From a bacterium (GTDB lineage Bacteria > Cyanobacteriota > Vampirovibrionia > Obscuribacterales > Obscuribacteraceae): DNA of 64,000 nt. The notes under the pieces were generated by a model that worked only from the letters and a program-made list of their open reading frames with translations, ran no database searches and had not been told where the DNA came from. The stretch covers positions 1 to 64,000 of the forward strand of contig JAGOSY010000005.1 of assembly GCA_018062085.1 (NCBI GenBank), given 5' to 3'. Positions 51,092-60,941 of this stretch are shown in pieces. Numbering within the stretch: position 1 is the first letter of the stretch; each line of letters begins with the position of its first letter. Position numbers and translations under genes: made by a program.

Positions 51092-53383
51092 TTGGTGGCT
51101 GGTACTTATGAAATAGTTGATTACCTTGGTCGAGGCGCCATGGGTTTTGTCTATCGCGCTCGGCACAACATTCTTGGCCGTGAATACGCACTGAAAACCC
51201 TGGGCGGCGATCAAGTCTCCGATACCTCTTGGCGCCGCTTTCAGATAGAGGCTCAGGCGATTGCCAAAATGTCTCATCCGAATGTTGTCGGCATTCACAA
51301 TTTTGCCTTGCATCACCTTGAGGGCCAGTCAGACATTCCATTTTACGTAATGGACTTGCTTGAGGGCAGTAATCTCATGGAGCGGTTACGCGACAACGGC
51401 ACTCCGCCTTTATCAATCGTACTGTCAATTTTTCAGCAGGCCGCCGCCGGTCTTGGATACGCTCACTCTAAGGGGATGATTCACCGTGACGTTAAGCCGG
51501 GCAATATTGTTTTACTCAATAGGCCCGATGCTGTCGGGGCAACTGTCAAAATTGTTGACTTTGGCATTGCTAAGTTGACCGACTCGCAATATGGTGCGCA
51601 GAAGCTCACTACTGCTGGTGAGGTTTTCGGTAGCCCTTTGTACATGAGCCCTGAGCAAAGCATGGCACAGGCTTTAGATTTGCGCACAGACATTTATTCG
51701 CTAGGAGTAACACTGTTCGAGGCCTTGGTTGGTGATCCACCATTCATTGCTAGTTCAGCTGTTGAAGTAATGATGATGCACCAGAGCGAGCCTGTCCCAA
51801 TCATCAATAATGTCTCTGAAGTTGGCTACCCTTCTGAAGTTCAGCAAGTAGTTGAAAAGATGATGGCAAAAATGCCTGAGGATAGATATCAGACTATGGA
51901 GCAAGTGGTTGCCGATTTAGTTGCCGTTGCTCGTGGTCAAGAGCCAGCTCTTGGTACTTACCGGCTTTCTGATACTGGAAGGTTTGAGCACCGCTCAAGT
52001 ACAGGCGATTCTGCCGCTGGTGATACTCTCCGTGATACGCGCGCTGGTCGGTTTGGTGTCAGTACGGTGAGTGGTCCGCTTTTTACGACTACTGTATCTC
52101 TCGATTCCGACGATCGAGATGCTGGTGAGTCTGATGAAGAGCCGGAGGTAAAAACGGCTAGAGCCATGAAGTCTATATTTATAGGCTTGGCTGGTGTAGG
52201 TGTTATAGCCTCAGTTGCGGTCCTTCTTGTTCCTCCTATAGCTGCCTGGTTGGAAAAGAATAGGACGCCTTGGTCTCGAAGAGTTTTCAACGTCGACGGT
52301 GCGCGAAAGCCGGCTTTAGTGAAGACGAAACTTCTGGGGCAAGCGAAGGATATGAAAGCAAAAGATGCAAATGCTGGAGTTTCTTCCGGTGTAGGCTTAA
52401 ATGAGGAAAGTGCGGTTGCGGTTTTTGGAAAAGACAAACCGAAGGTTCTTGGCATAGATGAAAGTGAACATAATGATTTAGTAGCAATTGTCGATCTCAG
52501 TTCTGGGCGATTAAATGCGATCGGTGGTGAGCAGCCACCTCCAACTGGTTCGCAGAATGAAACTTCCAAGTACTCTAGTCTTGTAGAGGTTAGGGGAGTC
52601 AAAATTCGACGTTTTGATTTTCCTAGCGACATATCTATCGGCCAGTTCTTTGCCGCTAAAGAAGAATCAACTCTTGAGGCAAAGGGAAGAGTTGATTTGA
52701 ATGCCGGAGTTGAATATGAGTTCATTCCGAACCGTTCTATCGAAAAGTACCCACAGTATCTGAAACGATTTAGTTTGGGAGACGTCAAAGCCGTTGCTCT
52801 ATGGCCTTACCTATGCCGAGACAAGCTGCTTGATGCGGTGTCTTCTATACCTGGTGTGCAGTCATTGACAATTAAACAGGATGACGGTTTTACTGCTGCT
52901 TCTGTCAGTCGCTCACTGAGTCGCTTCAAATCATTGACCAAATTTGAGGCACATACAATTGGCGTCGGTGGGGCTGCTCTGGCTAGAGCTAATTGCTGGT
53001 CTCAGCTTGCAAAGCTAGAATTGTACGAGATTCATGACCTTGGGCCGCTACTTGAAAAATTGAAAGGTTCTCCTAAACTGAAAGAACTGACAATAAAAAA
53101 ATCGCGACTGAGTCATCGAGATATTGAGCTGATTGCTTGTTTAAATCAGCTACAGGCTCTTGATTTGAGTGAGAATAAGTTGAGTATAGATGACCTAAAA
53201 TTACTTGCTAAGTTGTCGAGGCTAAAATTCTTAGTGGTAAGAAATTGTCAACTTGATACTAAAGCATTGCATGAACTGCATAACTTTAAGCACTTGCTTG
53301 AGCTCGATGTCTTCTCTCAGGGCACACCTCAACGGGTGCGCGATCTTCTGATCAAAGAGTTACCAACGGTACGGGTGCGATAG
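51092..53383 (+). CDS. Ser/Thr protein kinase with extracytoplasmic LRR-like repeats (kinase 1)
   Basis: 763 residues from TTG 51092. The frame is open to 50984, and kinases 2-4 keep a homologous F-x-P-G-x-V/I-I-G-G lead that here begins just upstream, so an ATT at 50999 may be the true start. Kinase domain complete: GRGAMGFVYRARHNILGREY, ALKTL, HRDVKPGNIVLL, VDFGIAKL and GSPLYMSPEQSMA. A single membrane helix FIGLAGVGVIASVAVLLVPP follows, then the shared extracytoplasmic module (KYSSLVEVRGVKIRRFDFPS, YPQYLKRFSLGD) and LRR-like repeats (LQALDLSENKLSIDDLKLLA). It lacks the N-terminal zinc motifs of its neighbours. It likely senses an external signal and phosphorylates cytoplasmic targets. Confidence 0.92.
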   Translation: MVAGTYEIVDYLGRGAMGFVYRARHNILGREYALKTLGGDQVSDTSWRRFQIEAQAIAKMSHPNVVGIHNFALHHLEGQSDIPFYVMDLLEGSNLMERLRDNGTPPLSIVLSIFQQAAAGLGYAHSKGMIHRDVKPGNIVLLNRPDAVGATVKIVDFGIAKLTDSQYGAQKLTTAGEVFGSPLYMSPEQSMAQALDLRTDIYSLGVTLFEALVGDPPFIASSAVEVMMMHQSEPVPIINNVSEVGYPSEVQQVVEKMMAKMPEDRYQTMEQVVADLVAVARGQEPALGTYRLSDTGRFEHRSSTGDSAAGDTLRDTRAGRFGVSTVSGPLFTTTVSLDSDDRDAGESDEEPEVKTARAMKSIFIGLAGVGVIASVAVLLVPPIAAWLEKNRTPWSRRVFNVDGARKPALVKTKLLGQAKDMKAKDANAGVSSGVGLNEESAVAVFGKDKPKVLGIDESEHNDLVAIVDLSSGRLNAIGGEQPPPTGSQNETSKYSSLVEVRGVKIRRFDFPSDISIGQFFAAKEESTLEAKGRVDLNAGVEYEFIPNRSIEKYPQYLKRFSLGDVKAVALWPYLCRDKLLDAVSSIPGVQSLTIKQDDGFTAASVSRSLSRFKSLTKFEAHTIGVGGAALARANCWSQLAKLELYEIHDLGPLLEKLKGSPKLKELTIKKSRLSHRDIELIACLNQLQALDLSENKLSIDDLKLLAKLSRLKFLVVRNCQLDTKALHELHNFKHLLELDVFSQGTPQRVRDLLIKELPTVRVR

Positions 53384-53406
53384 TCGCTTCAGGTAGTAGG
53401 TTTCTT

Positions 53407-56073
53407 ATGCCCTCACTTTGCAAAACTTGCGGCAAGCCACCTCTAGCCAATCGGGCTGGTTCAGTCACGTCTTATTTCTTTCAGCACAATTATTGTCAGT
53501 GTCATAGTGAAAAAAGCGCTTTAGGGCGAGAGGTTAAGGCCCTTATCGGTAGTAAAAAAAATGACGATCCAGTTTGTGCCAATTGCGGCAAGAGCCGGCC
53601 CTCCGCTCGGCGTGCTGGTTCGTTCACGGCCTTTCTGTTTAAAGAGTTGCGTTGCAGCTGTGCTGGGCCGCATTCAAAGCCGGCACCAAATCTTGCCCAA
53701 GGTGGCAAGGGCAACAATGCCAATTCAAGCTTAAGTTCTAACTCGCGTGGGTGCACTAAAATTCGTTCTCGCACCGCTGCTCGCATCGCACAACGTAAGC
53801 AGTTCACTGAGATTCTTCGCAAGGCAAAAGTTAGTGGCGACTTTAATGCTGGCACTGTTTTTCAGCCAGGTTCAGTTATTGGTGGCGCTTTTCGCATTCA
53901 GTCAATGATTGGTCAAGGTGGCATGGGTGTTGTCTATCTGGCTGAACAAATATCGTTGAAAAAACAAGTTGCCCTGAAAATTCTTGCGCCTGAGTTGGTT
54001 AATGAGCAGAGTTGGCTGCGCTTTAAGGCTGAGGCCAAGACACTGGCTTCTCTGAATCATAGTTCTTTGGTGAAGGTGTACGATCTAGGCATTCACGAGA
54101 ATACTATTCCGTACTATTCGATGGATTTTCTTCAAGGGCAAAGTCTGGAAGAAATACTAGTTAAGGATGGTCCGTTGCCGCTCAAGCTGGCTTTGGCTAT
54201 CTTTGTTGAAGTTCTTGATGGACTAGCATATGCCCATCGCAATGGTATTGTTCACCGCGATCTTAAGCCTGGCAATATAATGCTGTGCACTGTTGATGGT
54301 GCTCAGGCAGTCAAGATTTTAGATTTCGGTATTTCTAAGTTGATTGGCCCTCATGCTGCTAGTTCGCAGAGTTTAACTGCGGTCGGCGAAATCTTTGGCA
54401 GCCCGTTCTATATGAGTCCTGAGCAGTGTAGTGGCGGAACTGTTGATGCGAGATCTGATATCTATTCAGTTGGTTGCACCTTAGTTGAAGTGTTGACCGG
54501 CTTTGTACCATTTGAGGGCGAAGAATTTATCGAAACTGTGATGATGCATCAAGAAGACTCACCGCCTCTTCTCTGCGATTTAAGTGCAGAATTGAGGTAT
54601 CCTGCTTCGCTCGACCTTGTGCTTGCTAAGTGTCTAGCAAAGAGGCCTCAAGAGCGTTATCAATCGGCCAAAGAATTGGCGTTAGACCTAGTTCGTGTAC
54701 TTGAAGGCAAAGAGGTAATGGCTCCAGGGCTAGTTTCATCGCAGCAGAGCGATTCTTCTTGTGCGACGGAGGCTGAAGACAAGACTGTCCACCTTCCAGT
54801 TTTGCCTATTCTCTGTGCTTGCTGTGTGGCAATTGTTTTAGTCGCAGTCAGTGCTTACTTTATTTTCCGGCCGACTCCAGTGGTCGATTACTCACCACGA
54901 CTACGCAATGCTGCCAGCCGGGATGTCGCTGTCGACTATGGTGCCACTCCACAGTCAAACAAGACGGAGGTATCTGCACTGAGTTCTCGTAGGCGTTTTG
55001 CATTGAACGCTTCTAGGAAGGCTACTGCAGCTAGTCGTGATAGTGACACTGCGGCAGTATCTGCTTTGGGCTTTTCTCCTAGTAGTTCCGATTTTAAGAC
55101 CTCTTCTAAGGTTGCAGCGGTTCGTCGTGGTGGTGATACTGCGGCGGATAGCGCTTTGTTTGAAGTTATGCCAGAGTTTGATAGCTCGTCACTTGAGCCT
55201 AAGGGGTCGGAAAAGGAAACCTTCAAGTACTCGACAATAGTGGTTAAGAATGGTCAGCGCCTGAGGCGTTTTAACTTTCCTACTGACATTACTATCGGAG
55301 TAGTTCGTGTTGGAAAATACTCAGAGCGGCAGTATGCAAGAGGCGTGATTGACGTTCCTGCTGACGCCGCAATTACTTTCACTCCATCAGCAGATTTGAG
55401 TCGCAGCCCTCAGTACCTGCAGCGCTTTCGTTCTGACGATATAACTTCCCTAGTGCTAATGGCTGAAACTTGCAGCGATAGGGTGCTGGCTGCTGCAGCA
55501 GATATTTCGGGGATTACTGAGTTGCGTTTGACTGATGCTGGTGAGTTGACTGAAAAAGGCCTCCAGTCGTTAGTTAGGTTTAAGCAGTTAAATAGCTTTG
55601 CCTTATCATCTAGCGCATTGACAGGTGAGAGTATTGCTCGAGCTAACTGCTGGCAAAATCTGAAGCGGCTGACTTGGCGAGATTCTAGACAGCCAGGTGC
55701 TTTTTTGAAAAAGCTTCAATCAAGTAGTAGCTTAGCGCATCTCGATTTGTCAGCAAGTAAACTTGGCCATTCCGACTTCTTACTGATTTCAAAATTGATT
55801 GGTCTGGAGCGCGTAATTTTGGCTAATAGTAGAATTACTATCGAGGATCTCGAAGCCGTTGCCGGATTGCCAAAGTTGACAGACCTTGACCTTACTAATT
55901 CAGGTCTTGGTGTCAAGGCTATTCCGATCTTGCAAAAGATGAAAAGTCTAAGGCAATTGGCAATTTTACAGTCGACTTCATCACCCGAAATTAGAACAAA
56001 GTTGATTAATCAGTTGCCTAACGTCAAGGTTACAGGTTGGTCGGGTGCGATGCGGGTGCCAAGTGACTACTAA
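53407..56073 (+). CDS. Ser/Thr protein kinase with double zinc motif and LRR-like repeats (kinase 2)
   Basis: 888 residues from ATG 53407. N-terminus: two repeats of CxxCGK...RAGSxTxxxFxxxxCxC (LCKTCGKPPLANRAGSVTSY, then CANCGKSRPSARRAGSFTAF), probable paired zinc-binding motifs. Kinase domain from about 158: IGQGGMGVVYLAEQ, VALKIL, HRDLKPGNIML (about 284), LDFGISKL (about 304) and GSPFYMSPEQCSG. Membrane helix at about 467-488 (ILCACCVAIVLVAVSAYFIF). Next a Ser/Ala/Arg-rich linker with DTAA(V/D)SAL repeats, then the shared outer module (FNFPTDITIG, PQYLQRF) and about six LRR-like repeats. Kinases 1-4 lie head to tail with little or no gap. Confidence 0.94.
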   Translation: MPSLCKTCGKPPLANRAGSVTSYFFQHNYCQCHSEKSALGREVKALIGSKKNDDPVCANCGKSRPSARRAGSFTAFLFKELRCSCAGPHSKPAPNLAQGGKGNNANSSLSSNSRGCTKIRSRTAARIAQRKQFTEILRKAKVSGDFNAGTVFQPGSVIGGAFRIQSMIGQGGMGVVYLAEQISLKKQVALKILAPELVNEQSWLRFKAEAKTLASLNHSSLVKVYDLGIHENTIPYYSMDFLQGQSLEEILVKDGPLPLKLALAIFVEVLDGLAYAHRNGIVHRDLKPGNIMLCTVDGAQAVKILDFGISKLIGPHAASSQSLTAVGEIFGSPFYMSPEQCSGGTVDARSDIYSVGCTLVEVLTGFVPFEGEEFIETVMMHQEDSPPLLCDLSAELRYPASLDLVLAKCLAKRPQERYQSAKELALDLVRVLEGKEVMAPGLVSSQQSDSSCATEAEDKTVHLPVLPILCACCVAIVLVAVSAYFIFRPTPVVDYSPRLRNAASRDVAVDYGATPQSNKTEVSALSSRRRFALNASRKATAASRDSDTAAVSALGFSPSSSDFKTSSKVAAVRRGGDTAADSALFEVMPEFDSSSLEPKGSEKETFKYSTIVVKNGQRLRRFNFPTDITIGVVRVGKYSERQYARGVIDVPADAAITFTPSADLSRSPQYLQRFRSDDITSLVLMAETCSDRVLAAAADISGITELRLTDAGELTEKGLQSLVRFKQLNSFALSSSALTGESIARANCWQNLKRLTWRDSRQPGAFLKKLQSSSSLAHLDLSASKLGHSDFLLISKLIGLERVILANSRITIEDLEAVAGLPKLTDLDLTNSGLGVKAIPILQKMKSLRQLAILQSTSSPEIRTKLINQLPNVKVTGWSGAMRVPSDY

Positions 56074-56161
56074 GCTCTGCAAAACTTGCGGCAAGCCACC
56101 ACTAGCCAATCGGGCCGGTTCAGTCACGTCTTATTTCTTTCAGCATAATTATTGTCAGTGC
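56054..56161 (+). repeat. 108-bp identical junction repeat, copy 1
   Basis: Spans the end of kinase 2, the GTG start of kinase 3 and its first zinc motif; identical base by base to 58515-58622. The start of kinase 2 (53410-53510) carries a slightly diverged version. Confidence 0.92.
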
Positions 56162-58534
56162 CATAGTAAAAGTGAGTCAGTAAGCCAAGAGTCTCGTTCT
56201 CCAATCAGTCCGGTCGTTAGCGGCGATCTTAATACTGGTTTTAGTTCTGATAAGGTTTGTGCCAATTGCGGCAAGAGCAGACCGACTAGTCGGCGGGCTG
56301 GATCGTTCACCGCATTTCTATTTAAGGAGCTGCGCTGCAATTGCGCCGGCCTAGCTTCTAAGCCGGTAGCGAAGCCTGACGTTGCGGGACGTACGCAAAG
56401 ACGCTCTCGCACGGCGGCTCGCGTGGCGCAGCGTCAACAGTTTACTGAAAGTTTTAGAAAGTCAAAAGTTAGTGGTACGTCTGGCGGTGAATTTAATGCG
56501 GGCACTGTTTTTCAGCCGGGCACAGTTATTGGTGGCGCCTTTCGCATTCAGTCAATGATTGGTCAAGGAGGCATGGGTGTTGTCTATCTGGCTGAACAAA
56601 TATCGTTGAAAAAACAAGTTGCTCTGAAAATTCTTGCGCCTGAGTTGGTTAACGAGCAGAGTTGGCTGCGCTTTAAGGCTGAGGCCAAGACTCTGGCTGC
56701 TCTAAATCACAGTTCTTTGGTGAAGGTATACGATCTAGGCATTCACGAGAATACTATTCCGTACTATTCCATGGATTTTCTTCAAGGGCGGAGTCTGGAA
56801 GAAATTCTAGCTAACGATGGTCCTTTGCCGCTCAAGCTGGCTTTGGCTATCTTCATTGAAGTTCTTGATGGACTAGCATATGCCCATCGCAATGGCATTG
56901 TTCACCGCGATCTTAAGCCTGGTAATATTATGCTTTGCACCGTTAATGGTGCCCGCTCGGTCAAGATTTTAGATTTTGGTATTTCTAAATTGATTGGCCC
57001 TCATGCTGCTAGTTCGCAGAGTTTAACTGCGGTCGGCGAAATCTTCGGCAGCCCTTTCTATATGAGTCCTGAGCAGTGTAGTGGCGGAACTGTTGATGCT
57101 AGGTCTGATATTTATTCAGTTGGTTGTACCTTAATTGAAGTGCTGACCGGCTTCGTACCATTTGAGGGCGAAGAATTTATCGAAACTGTGATGATGCATC
57201 AAGAAGAGCCACCGCCGCTTCTCTGCAATTTGAGTGCTGATTTGGAACCTGGTTTGCAATATCCTGCTGCACTAGATTGCGTTTTGGCTAAGTGCCTAGC
57301 AAAGCGGCCGCAAGATCGTTATCAATCAGCCAAAGAGATGGCCTTAGACCTAGGTCGTGTTATTGAAGGTAAAGAGGTAATAGCTCCAGAGCTAGCTGCA
57401 GTGCATCAGAATCAGTCGTCTCTTTTGAATGCTGTCGATACAACCGTTCAACTGCCTTTCTTGCCCGCGGCTGCTGCCGGTGTGGTGGCAATTGTTGTAG
57501 TTTCGGCCAGTGCTTACTTTATTCTGCGGCCTACCCCAACGGTCGATTCCGCTCCACGGTTGCGCAGTGCTGCCAGCGCGGACGCTGTTGTCTCGACTGC
57601 CGTTCTGCTATCAGAGAACACTGCTGTATCTGCAGAGCCTTATGATGTTTCTGAACAGCCTAAGGGCTCGGAAAAAGAAACGTTCTTTTACTCAAACATC
57701 GTAGTTGAAAAAGGGCGCTTTATGCGACGCTTTAACTTCCCAGTTGATGTTCTCATTGGCAAAATAGTGATAGGTCAGAATTTATATCAGCAGTCTGCGA
57801 AAGGTTCAATTGACGTTCCTGCTGAAGAATCAATTTCTTTTGCGCCTTTTAACATTGTTGGTAGCTATCCTCAGTACATGAAACGGTTTCGCCCTGATGA
57901 AGTTACTGCTCTATTTCTTTCATCAATAGGCTGCAATGATCAGGTTTTGTCTGCTGTGGCGAACATTCCGGGCATTACTAAATTGCATTTGTTTGATTCT
58001 GGGGTATTGACAGAGAAGGGTTTTGAGTCTGTAAGTAGATTCAAGAAACTTGAGGATTTTGCGCTTTCATCTAGCAATTTGACTGGAGAGTGTCTCGCTC
58101 GTGCAAAATGCTGGAAGACTATTAAGAGTTTGACTTGGCGCGGAGCTAGACAGCCTGAGGCTTTCTTTCTGAAGCTCCAAGGTAGTCGCTATCTGGTGTC
58201 CCTCAATTTGTCTTCTAATAAACTCAGTCATTCAGACTGTTTGCAGATTTCTAAATTGGCCAGTTTAGAGCACTTAAGTTTGGCCAATACTAGAATTACT
58301 ATCGAAGATCTTGATACTATTGCCACTCTGCCGAAGTTGACATCACTTGATCTTACTAATTGTGCTCTTGGCTTTAGGGCAATCCCAGTTTTAAAAAAAA
58401 TGAAAAGCCTGAAAGAGTTGGCAATTTTGCAACCTACTTCGCTGCCTGAATTTAGAAAGAAGTTGATTAATCAATTACCGCACGTTAAAGTTCACCCTTG
58501 TGCTGTTGGAGTTTGGGTGCCAAGTGACTACTAA
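56063..58534 (+). CDS. Ser/Thr protein kinase, close paralogue of kinase 2 (kinase 3)
   Basis: 823 residues from GTG 56063 (in-frame GTG 56045 possible). Overlaps the end of kinase 2 by 11 bp. Same plan: double zinc motif (LCKTCGKPPLANRAGSVTSY and CANCGKSRPTSRRAGSFTAF), kinase domain with HRDLKPGNIML and LDFGISKL, membrane helix (VVAIVVVSASAYFIL), outer module (KYSx to FYSNIVVEKGRFMRRFNFPV, YPQYMKRFRPDE) and LRR-like repeats. The kinase domain is nearly identical to that of kinase 2, while the outer part has drifted, as for receptors that keep the output and change the input. Confidence 0.94.
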   Translation: MTTKLCKTCGKPPLANRAGSVTSYFFQHNYCQCHSKSESVSQESRSPISPVVSGDLNTGFSSDKVCANCGKSRPTSRRAGSFTAFLFKELRCNCAGLASKPVAKPDVAGRTQRRSRTAARVAQRQQFTESFRKSKVSGTSGGEFNAGTVFQPGTVIGGAFRIQSMIGQGGMGVVYLAEQISLKKQVALKILAPELVNEQSWLRFKAEAKTLAALNHSSLVKVYDLGIHENTIPYYSMDFLQGRSLEEILANDGPLPLKLALAIFIEVLDGLAYAHRNGIVHRDLKPGNIMLCTVNGARSVKILDFGISKLIGPHAASSQSLTAVGEIFGSPFYMSPEQCSGGTVDARSDIYSVGCTLIEVLTGFVPFEGEEFIETVMMHQEEPPPLLCNLSADLEPGLQYPAALDCVLAKCLAKRPQDRYQSAKEMALDLGRVIEGKEVIAPELAAVHQNQSSLLNAVDTTVQLPFLPAAAAGVVAIVVVSASAYFILRPTPTVDSAPRLRSAASADAVVSTAVLLSENTAVSAEPYDVSEQPKGSEKETFFYSNIVVEKGRFMRRFNFPVDVLIGKIVIGQNLYQQSAKGSIDVPAEESISFAPFNIVGSYPQYMKRFRPDEVTALFLSSIGCNDQVLSAVANIPGITKLHLFDSGVLTEKGFESVSRFKKLEDFALSSSNLTGECLARAKCWKTIKSLTWRGARQPEAFFLKLQGSRYLVSLNLSSNKLSHSDCLQISKLASLEHLSLANTRITIEDLDTIATLPKLTSLDLTNCALGFRAIPVLKKMKSLKELAILQPTSLPEFRKKLINQLPHVKVHPCAVGVWVPSDY

Positions 58535-58622
58535 GCTCTGCAAAACTTGCGGCAAGCCACCACTAGCCAATCGGGCCGGTTCAGTCACGTCTTATTTCTT
58601 TCAGCATAATTATTGTCAGTGC
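58515..58622 (+). repeat. 108-bp identical junction repeat, copy 2
   Basis: Spans the end of kinase 3 and the start of kinase 4; identical to 56054-56161. Confidence 0.92.
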
Positions 58623-60908
58623 AGCCGCACTAGGCCTAGCGCCGTTGCTCAGAATCAGCTCTGCACCAATTGTGGCAAGTCTCTGCCCCTTGGTTCTAAA
58701 GTTGGTTCTTTCACCTCGTTTCTCTTTAAGGAGCTACGTTGCCAGTGTCCGAGTCTAGTTGTGGCCAAGAAGAGTTCTGGTATTTCTTCTCATCGCACTG
58801 CCACTGCTCAACGCTTGACTCAAAGAAAACAATTTACGCAGATGCGTATGAACGCTTCGGAGCAACCTAGTCAATTGCACTCACAGCCGATTTTGCCAGC
58901 CAATAGTATTATTGGTGGCGCTTTTCGAGTGATTAGATTGATCGGGCAAGGTGGCATGGGGGTAGTCTATCTGGCTGAACAAATGTCTTTGAAGAAGCAA
59001 GTTGCTTTGAAAGTGCTTGCGCCTGAGTTTGTCAACGAGCAGAGCTGGTTGCGTTTTCAGGCCGAAGCTAAGACGTTGGCAGCGCTCAATCATGCCACTT
59101 TAGTGAAAGTGTACGATTTAGGTATTCATGATCGTTCGTTGCCATTCTATTCGATGGATTATCTGCAAGGTCATAATTTAGAAGAAATTTTGATAGCCGA
59201 TGGTCCACTTCCTCTCCATCAGGCATTGTCTATTTTTATTGAAGTATTGGGTGGTTTGGCTTATGCCCATCGCAACGGCATTATTCACCGTGATCTTAAG
59301 CCAAGTAATATCATGCTTTGCACTGCTGGCAGTGCCAGTCAAGTCAAGATTTTAGACTTTGGAATTTCCAAATTGGTTGGTGGCGGTGACAATCTAACTC
59401 AGTCATTAACATCGACCGGCGAAGTCTTTGGTAGCCCCTATTATATGAGCCCAGAGCAGTGTGTTGGCGATCTCGTGGATGCTCGCTCTGATATTTATTC
59501 TATCGGCTGCTCTTTGTTCGAAGTCTTGAGTGGGTTTGTGCCTTTCGAGGGGCGAAGCTCCGTCGAAACCGTTGCCATGCATCAAGATAGAGAGGCCCCT
59601 CGTCTTTCTGAAGTCTTGGTAAACTGCGATTTTCCCTCTTCTATTGAGCTTGTATTAGCCAAGTGTTTGGCTAAGTTGCCGCAAGATCGTTATCAGTCAG
59701 CTAAAGAGCTGTCTTTAGATCTTGAACGCATTCTTGACGGCAAAGATGTACTTATTTACGATCGCGTTTCTCCTGTAGTAGAACAAAGCGAAGTCACTGA
59801 AGCTAGTGGCTTACCACTTCGCCTATTGAGTCTTGCTCTTCTACTATTGATTGGTGGGGCAGCGCTGCAGCATAAATGGTCTAATGTGCCTTCTGAGCCA
59901 CGACCTCTTCTCTCTCCTTCAACTAACTCTTTATTGATTGATGCAACCAAGAAAACCGAGATTGCAGAGGAAAAGAGCGCCGCGGCAGACAGCGGTTATG
60001 ATTCTTTTGTCAATATTGTCGGTGACGCCGATCGCAGTATGGGGAACTATTCAGGCGAGCAAGGAGCGCCCAAGGGCTCACAGTATGAGACTGCTAAGTT
60101 TTCTACTATTAAGGTCGTGAATGGGCTGCGCACGATTTCATTCAATTTTCCTACAGATGTAGTGATCGGAAAAATCTACACAATAGTTGACGATCCTGGC
60201 GTTGACGCCAAGGGAACAGTAGATTGCCGTTTGGGCAGTCGGCTGACATTTATGCCGTCGCGCCTGATTGGTGATTATCCTCAGTATGTGAAGCGCTTCA
60301 GGCCGGATGATTTATATGGAGTGGTGCTCTACAGTGGTGGTGGCGATGATAGTGTTTTGAGGGCCGTCACTGCTCTTCCTAATATTGAGTTTCTATCGAT
60401 TGTGGCTAATTCTGAGCTTACTGCGGCCTCTGTTGATTCCTTTAACAAGTTCAAGAATCTCAGAAGTTTCGACGCTTCTAGTAGTAGCCTCGGTGGTAGT
60501 TTCTTTGCCAGTGCAAATTGTTGGTCTAAGCTGGCGCGGTTGTATTGGAATTGTGCTAAGACTCCAGCGCCATTTCTTAAAAAGTTGCAGTCGTCACCAG
60601 AGTTCAAGTTTTTGAGGCTCTCTGCTTCAAACTTAAACCATCAAGATTATTTGTTGATTGCCAAGTTAACTCGTCTGCAGCACCTTGACTTGTCTGGCAA
60701 TCTAGTTGCTAAAGAGGACCTCATCGCCTTGAGTGCCCTAGACGACTTGACAGTGCTTAGGGTCAAAGGTTGCCAGATTGGTTTAGATGGTATTCCTGTT
60801 CTAAAGCAATTTAAGTCTCTTGCTGATTTGCAGATTCTATCTGGTGGCGCCTCTGATTCTAATTTCGCGGCCCTTCGCAGGGCTTTGCCGAAGGTCAGAA
60901 TTCATTAG
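58524..60908 (+). CDS. Ser/Thr protein kinase, paralogue (kinase 4)
   Basis: 794 residues from GTG 58524, overlapping kinase 3 by 11 bp. Double zinc motif (LCKTCGKPPLANRAGSVTSY; then CTNCGKSLPLGSKVGSFTSF, less conserved), a kinase domain (IGQGGMGVVYLAEQMSLKKQ, HRDLKPSNIML, LDFGISKLVGGG, GSPYYMSPEQCVG), membrane helix RLLSLALLLLIGGAALQHKW, outer module (FSTIKVVNGLRTISFNFPTD, YPQYVKRFRPDD) and LRR-like repeats. It is the most diverged of the three and has the shortest linker. The first 108 bp of the junction and zinc motif are identical to those of kinase 3. Confidence 0.94.
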   Translation: MTTKLCKTCGKPPLANRAGSVTSYFFQHNYCQCSRTRPSAVAQNQLCTNCGKSLPLGSKVGSFTSFLFKELRCQCPSLVVAKKSSGISSHRTATAQRLTQRKQFTQMRMNASEQPSQLHSQPILPANSIIGGAFRVIRLIGQGGMGVVYLAEQMSLKKQVALKVLAPEFVNEQSWLRFQAEAKTLAALNHATLVKVYDLGIHDRSLPFYSMDYLQGHNLEEILIADGPLPLHQALSIFIEVLGGLAYAHRNGIIHRDLKPSNIMLCTAGSASQVKILDFGISKLVGGGDNLTQSLTSTGEVFGSPYYMSPEQCVGDLVDARSDIYSIGCSLFEVLSGFVPFEGRSSVETVAMHQDREAPRLSEVLVNCDFPSSIELVLAKCLAKLPQDRYQSAKELSLDLERILDGKDVLIYDRVSPVVEQSEVTEASGLPLRLLSLALLLLIGGAALQHKWSNVPSEPRPLLSPSTNSLLIDATKKTEIAEEKSAAADSGYDSFVNIVGDADRSMGNYSGEQGAPKGSQYETAKFSTIKVVNGLRTISFNFPTDVVIGKIYTIVDDPGVDAKGTVDCRLGSRLTFMPSRLIGDYPQYVKRFRPDDLYGVVLYSGGGDDSVLRAVTALPNIEFLSIVANSELTAASVDSFNKFKNLRSFDASSSSLGGSFFASANCWSKLARLYWNCAKTPAPFLKKLQSSPEFKFLRLSASNLNHQDYLLIAKLTRLQHLDLSGNLVAKEDLIALSALDDLTVLRVKGCQIGLDGIPVLKQFKSLADLQILSGGASDSNFAALRRALPKVRIH

Positions 60909-60941
60909 CAGATACAGAAAACATTGCTAGTATGGCTACGG

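Noticed and set aside
50874..51341. 155-codon minus-strand frame over the kinase start
   Set aside because: Antisense to the kinase glycine-loop region; no protein character.
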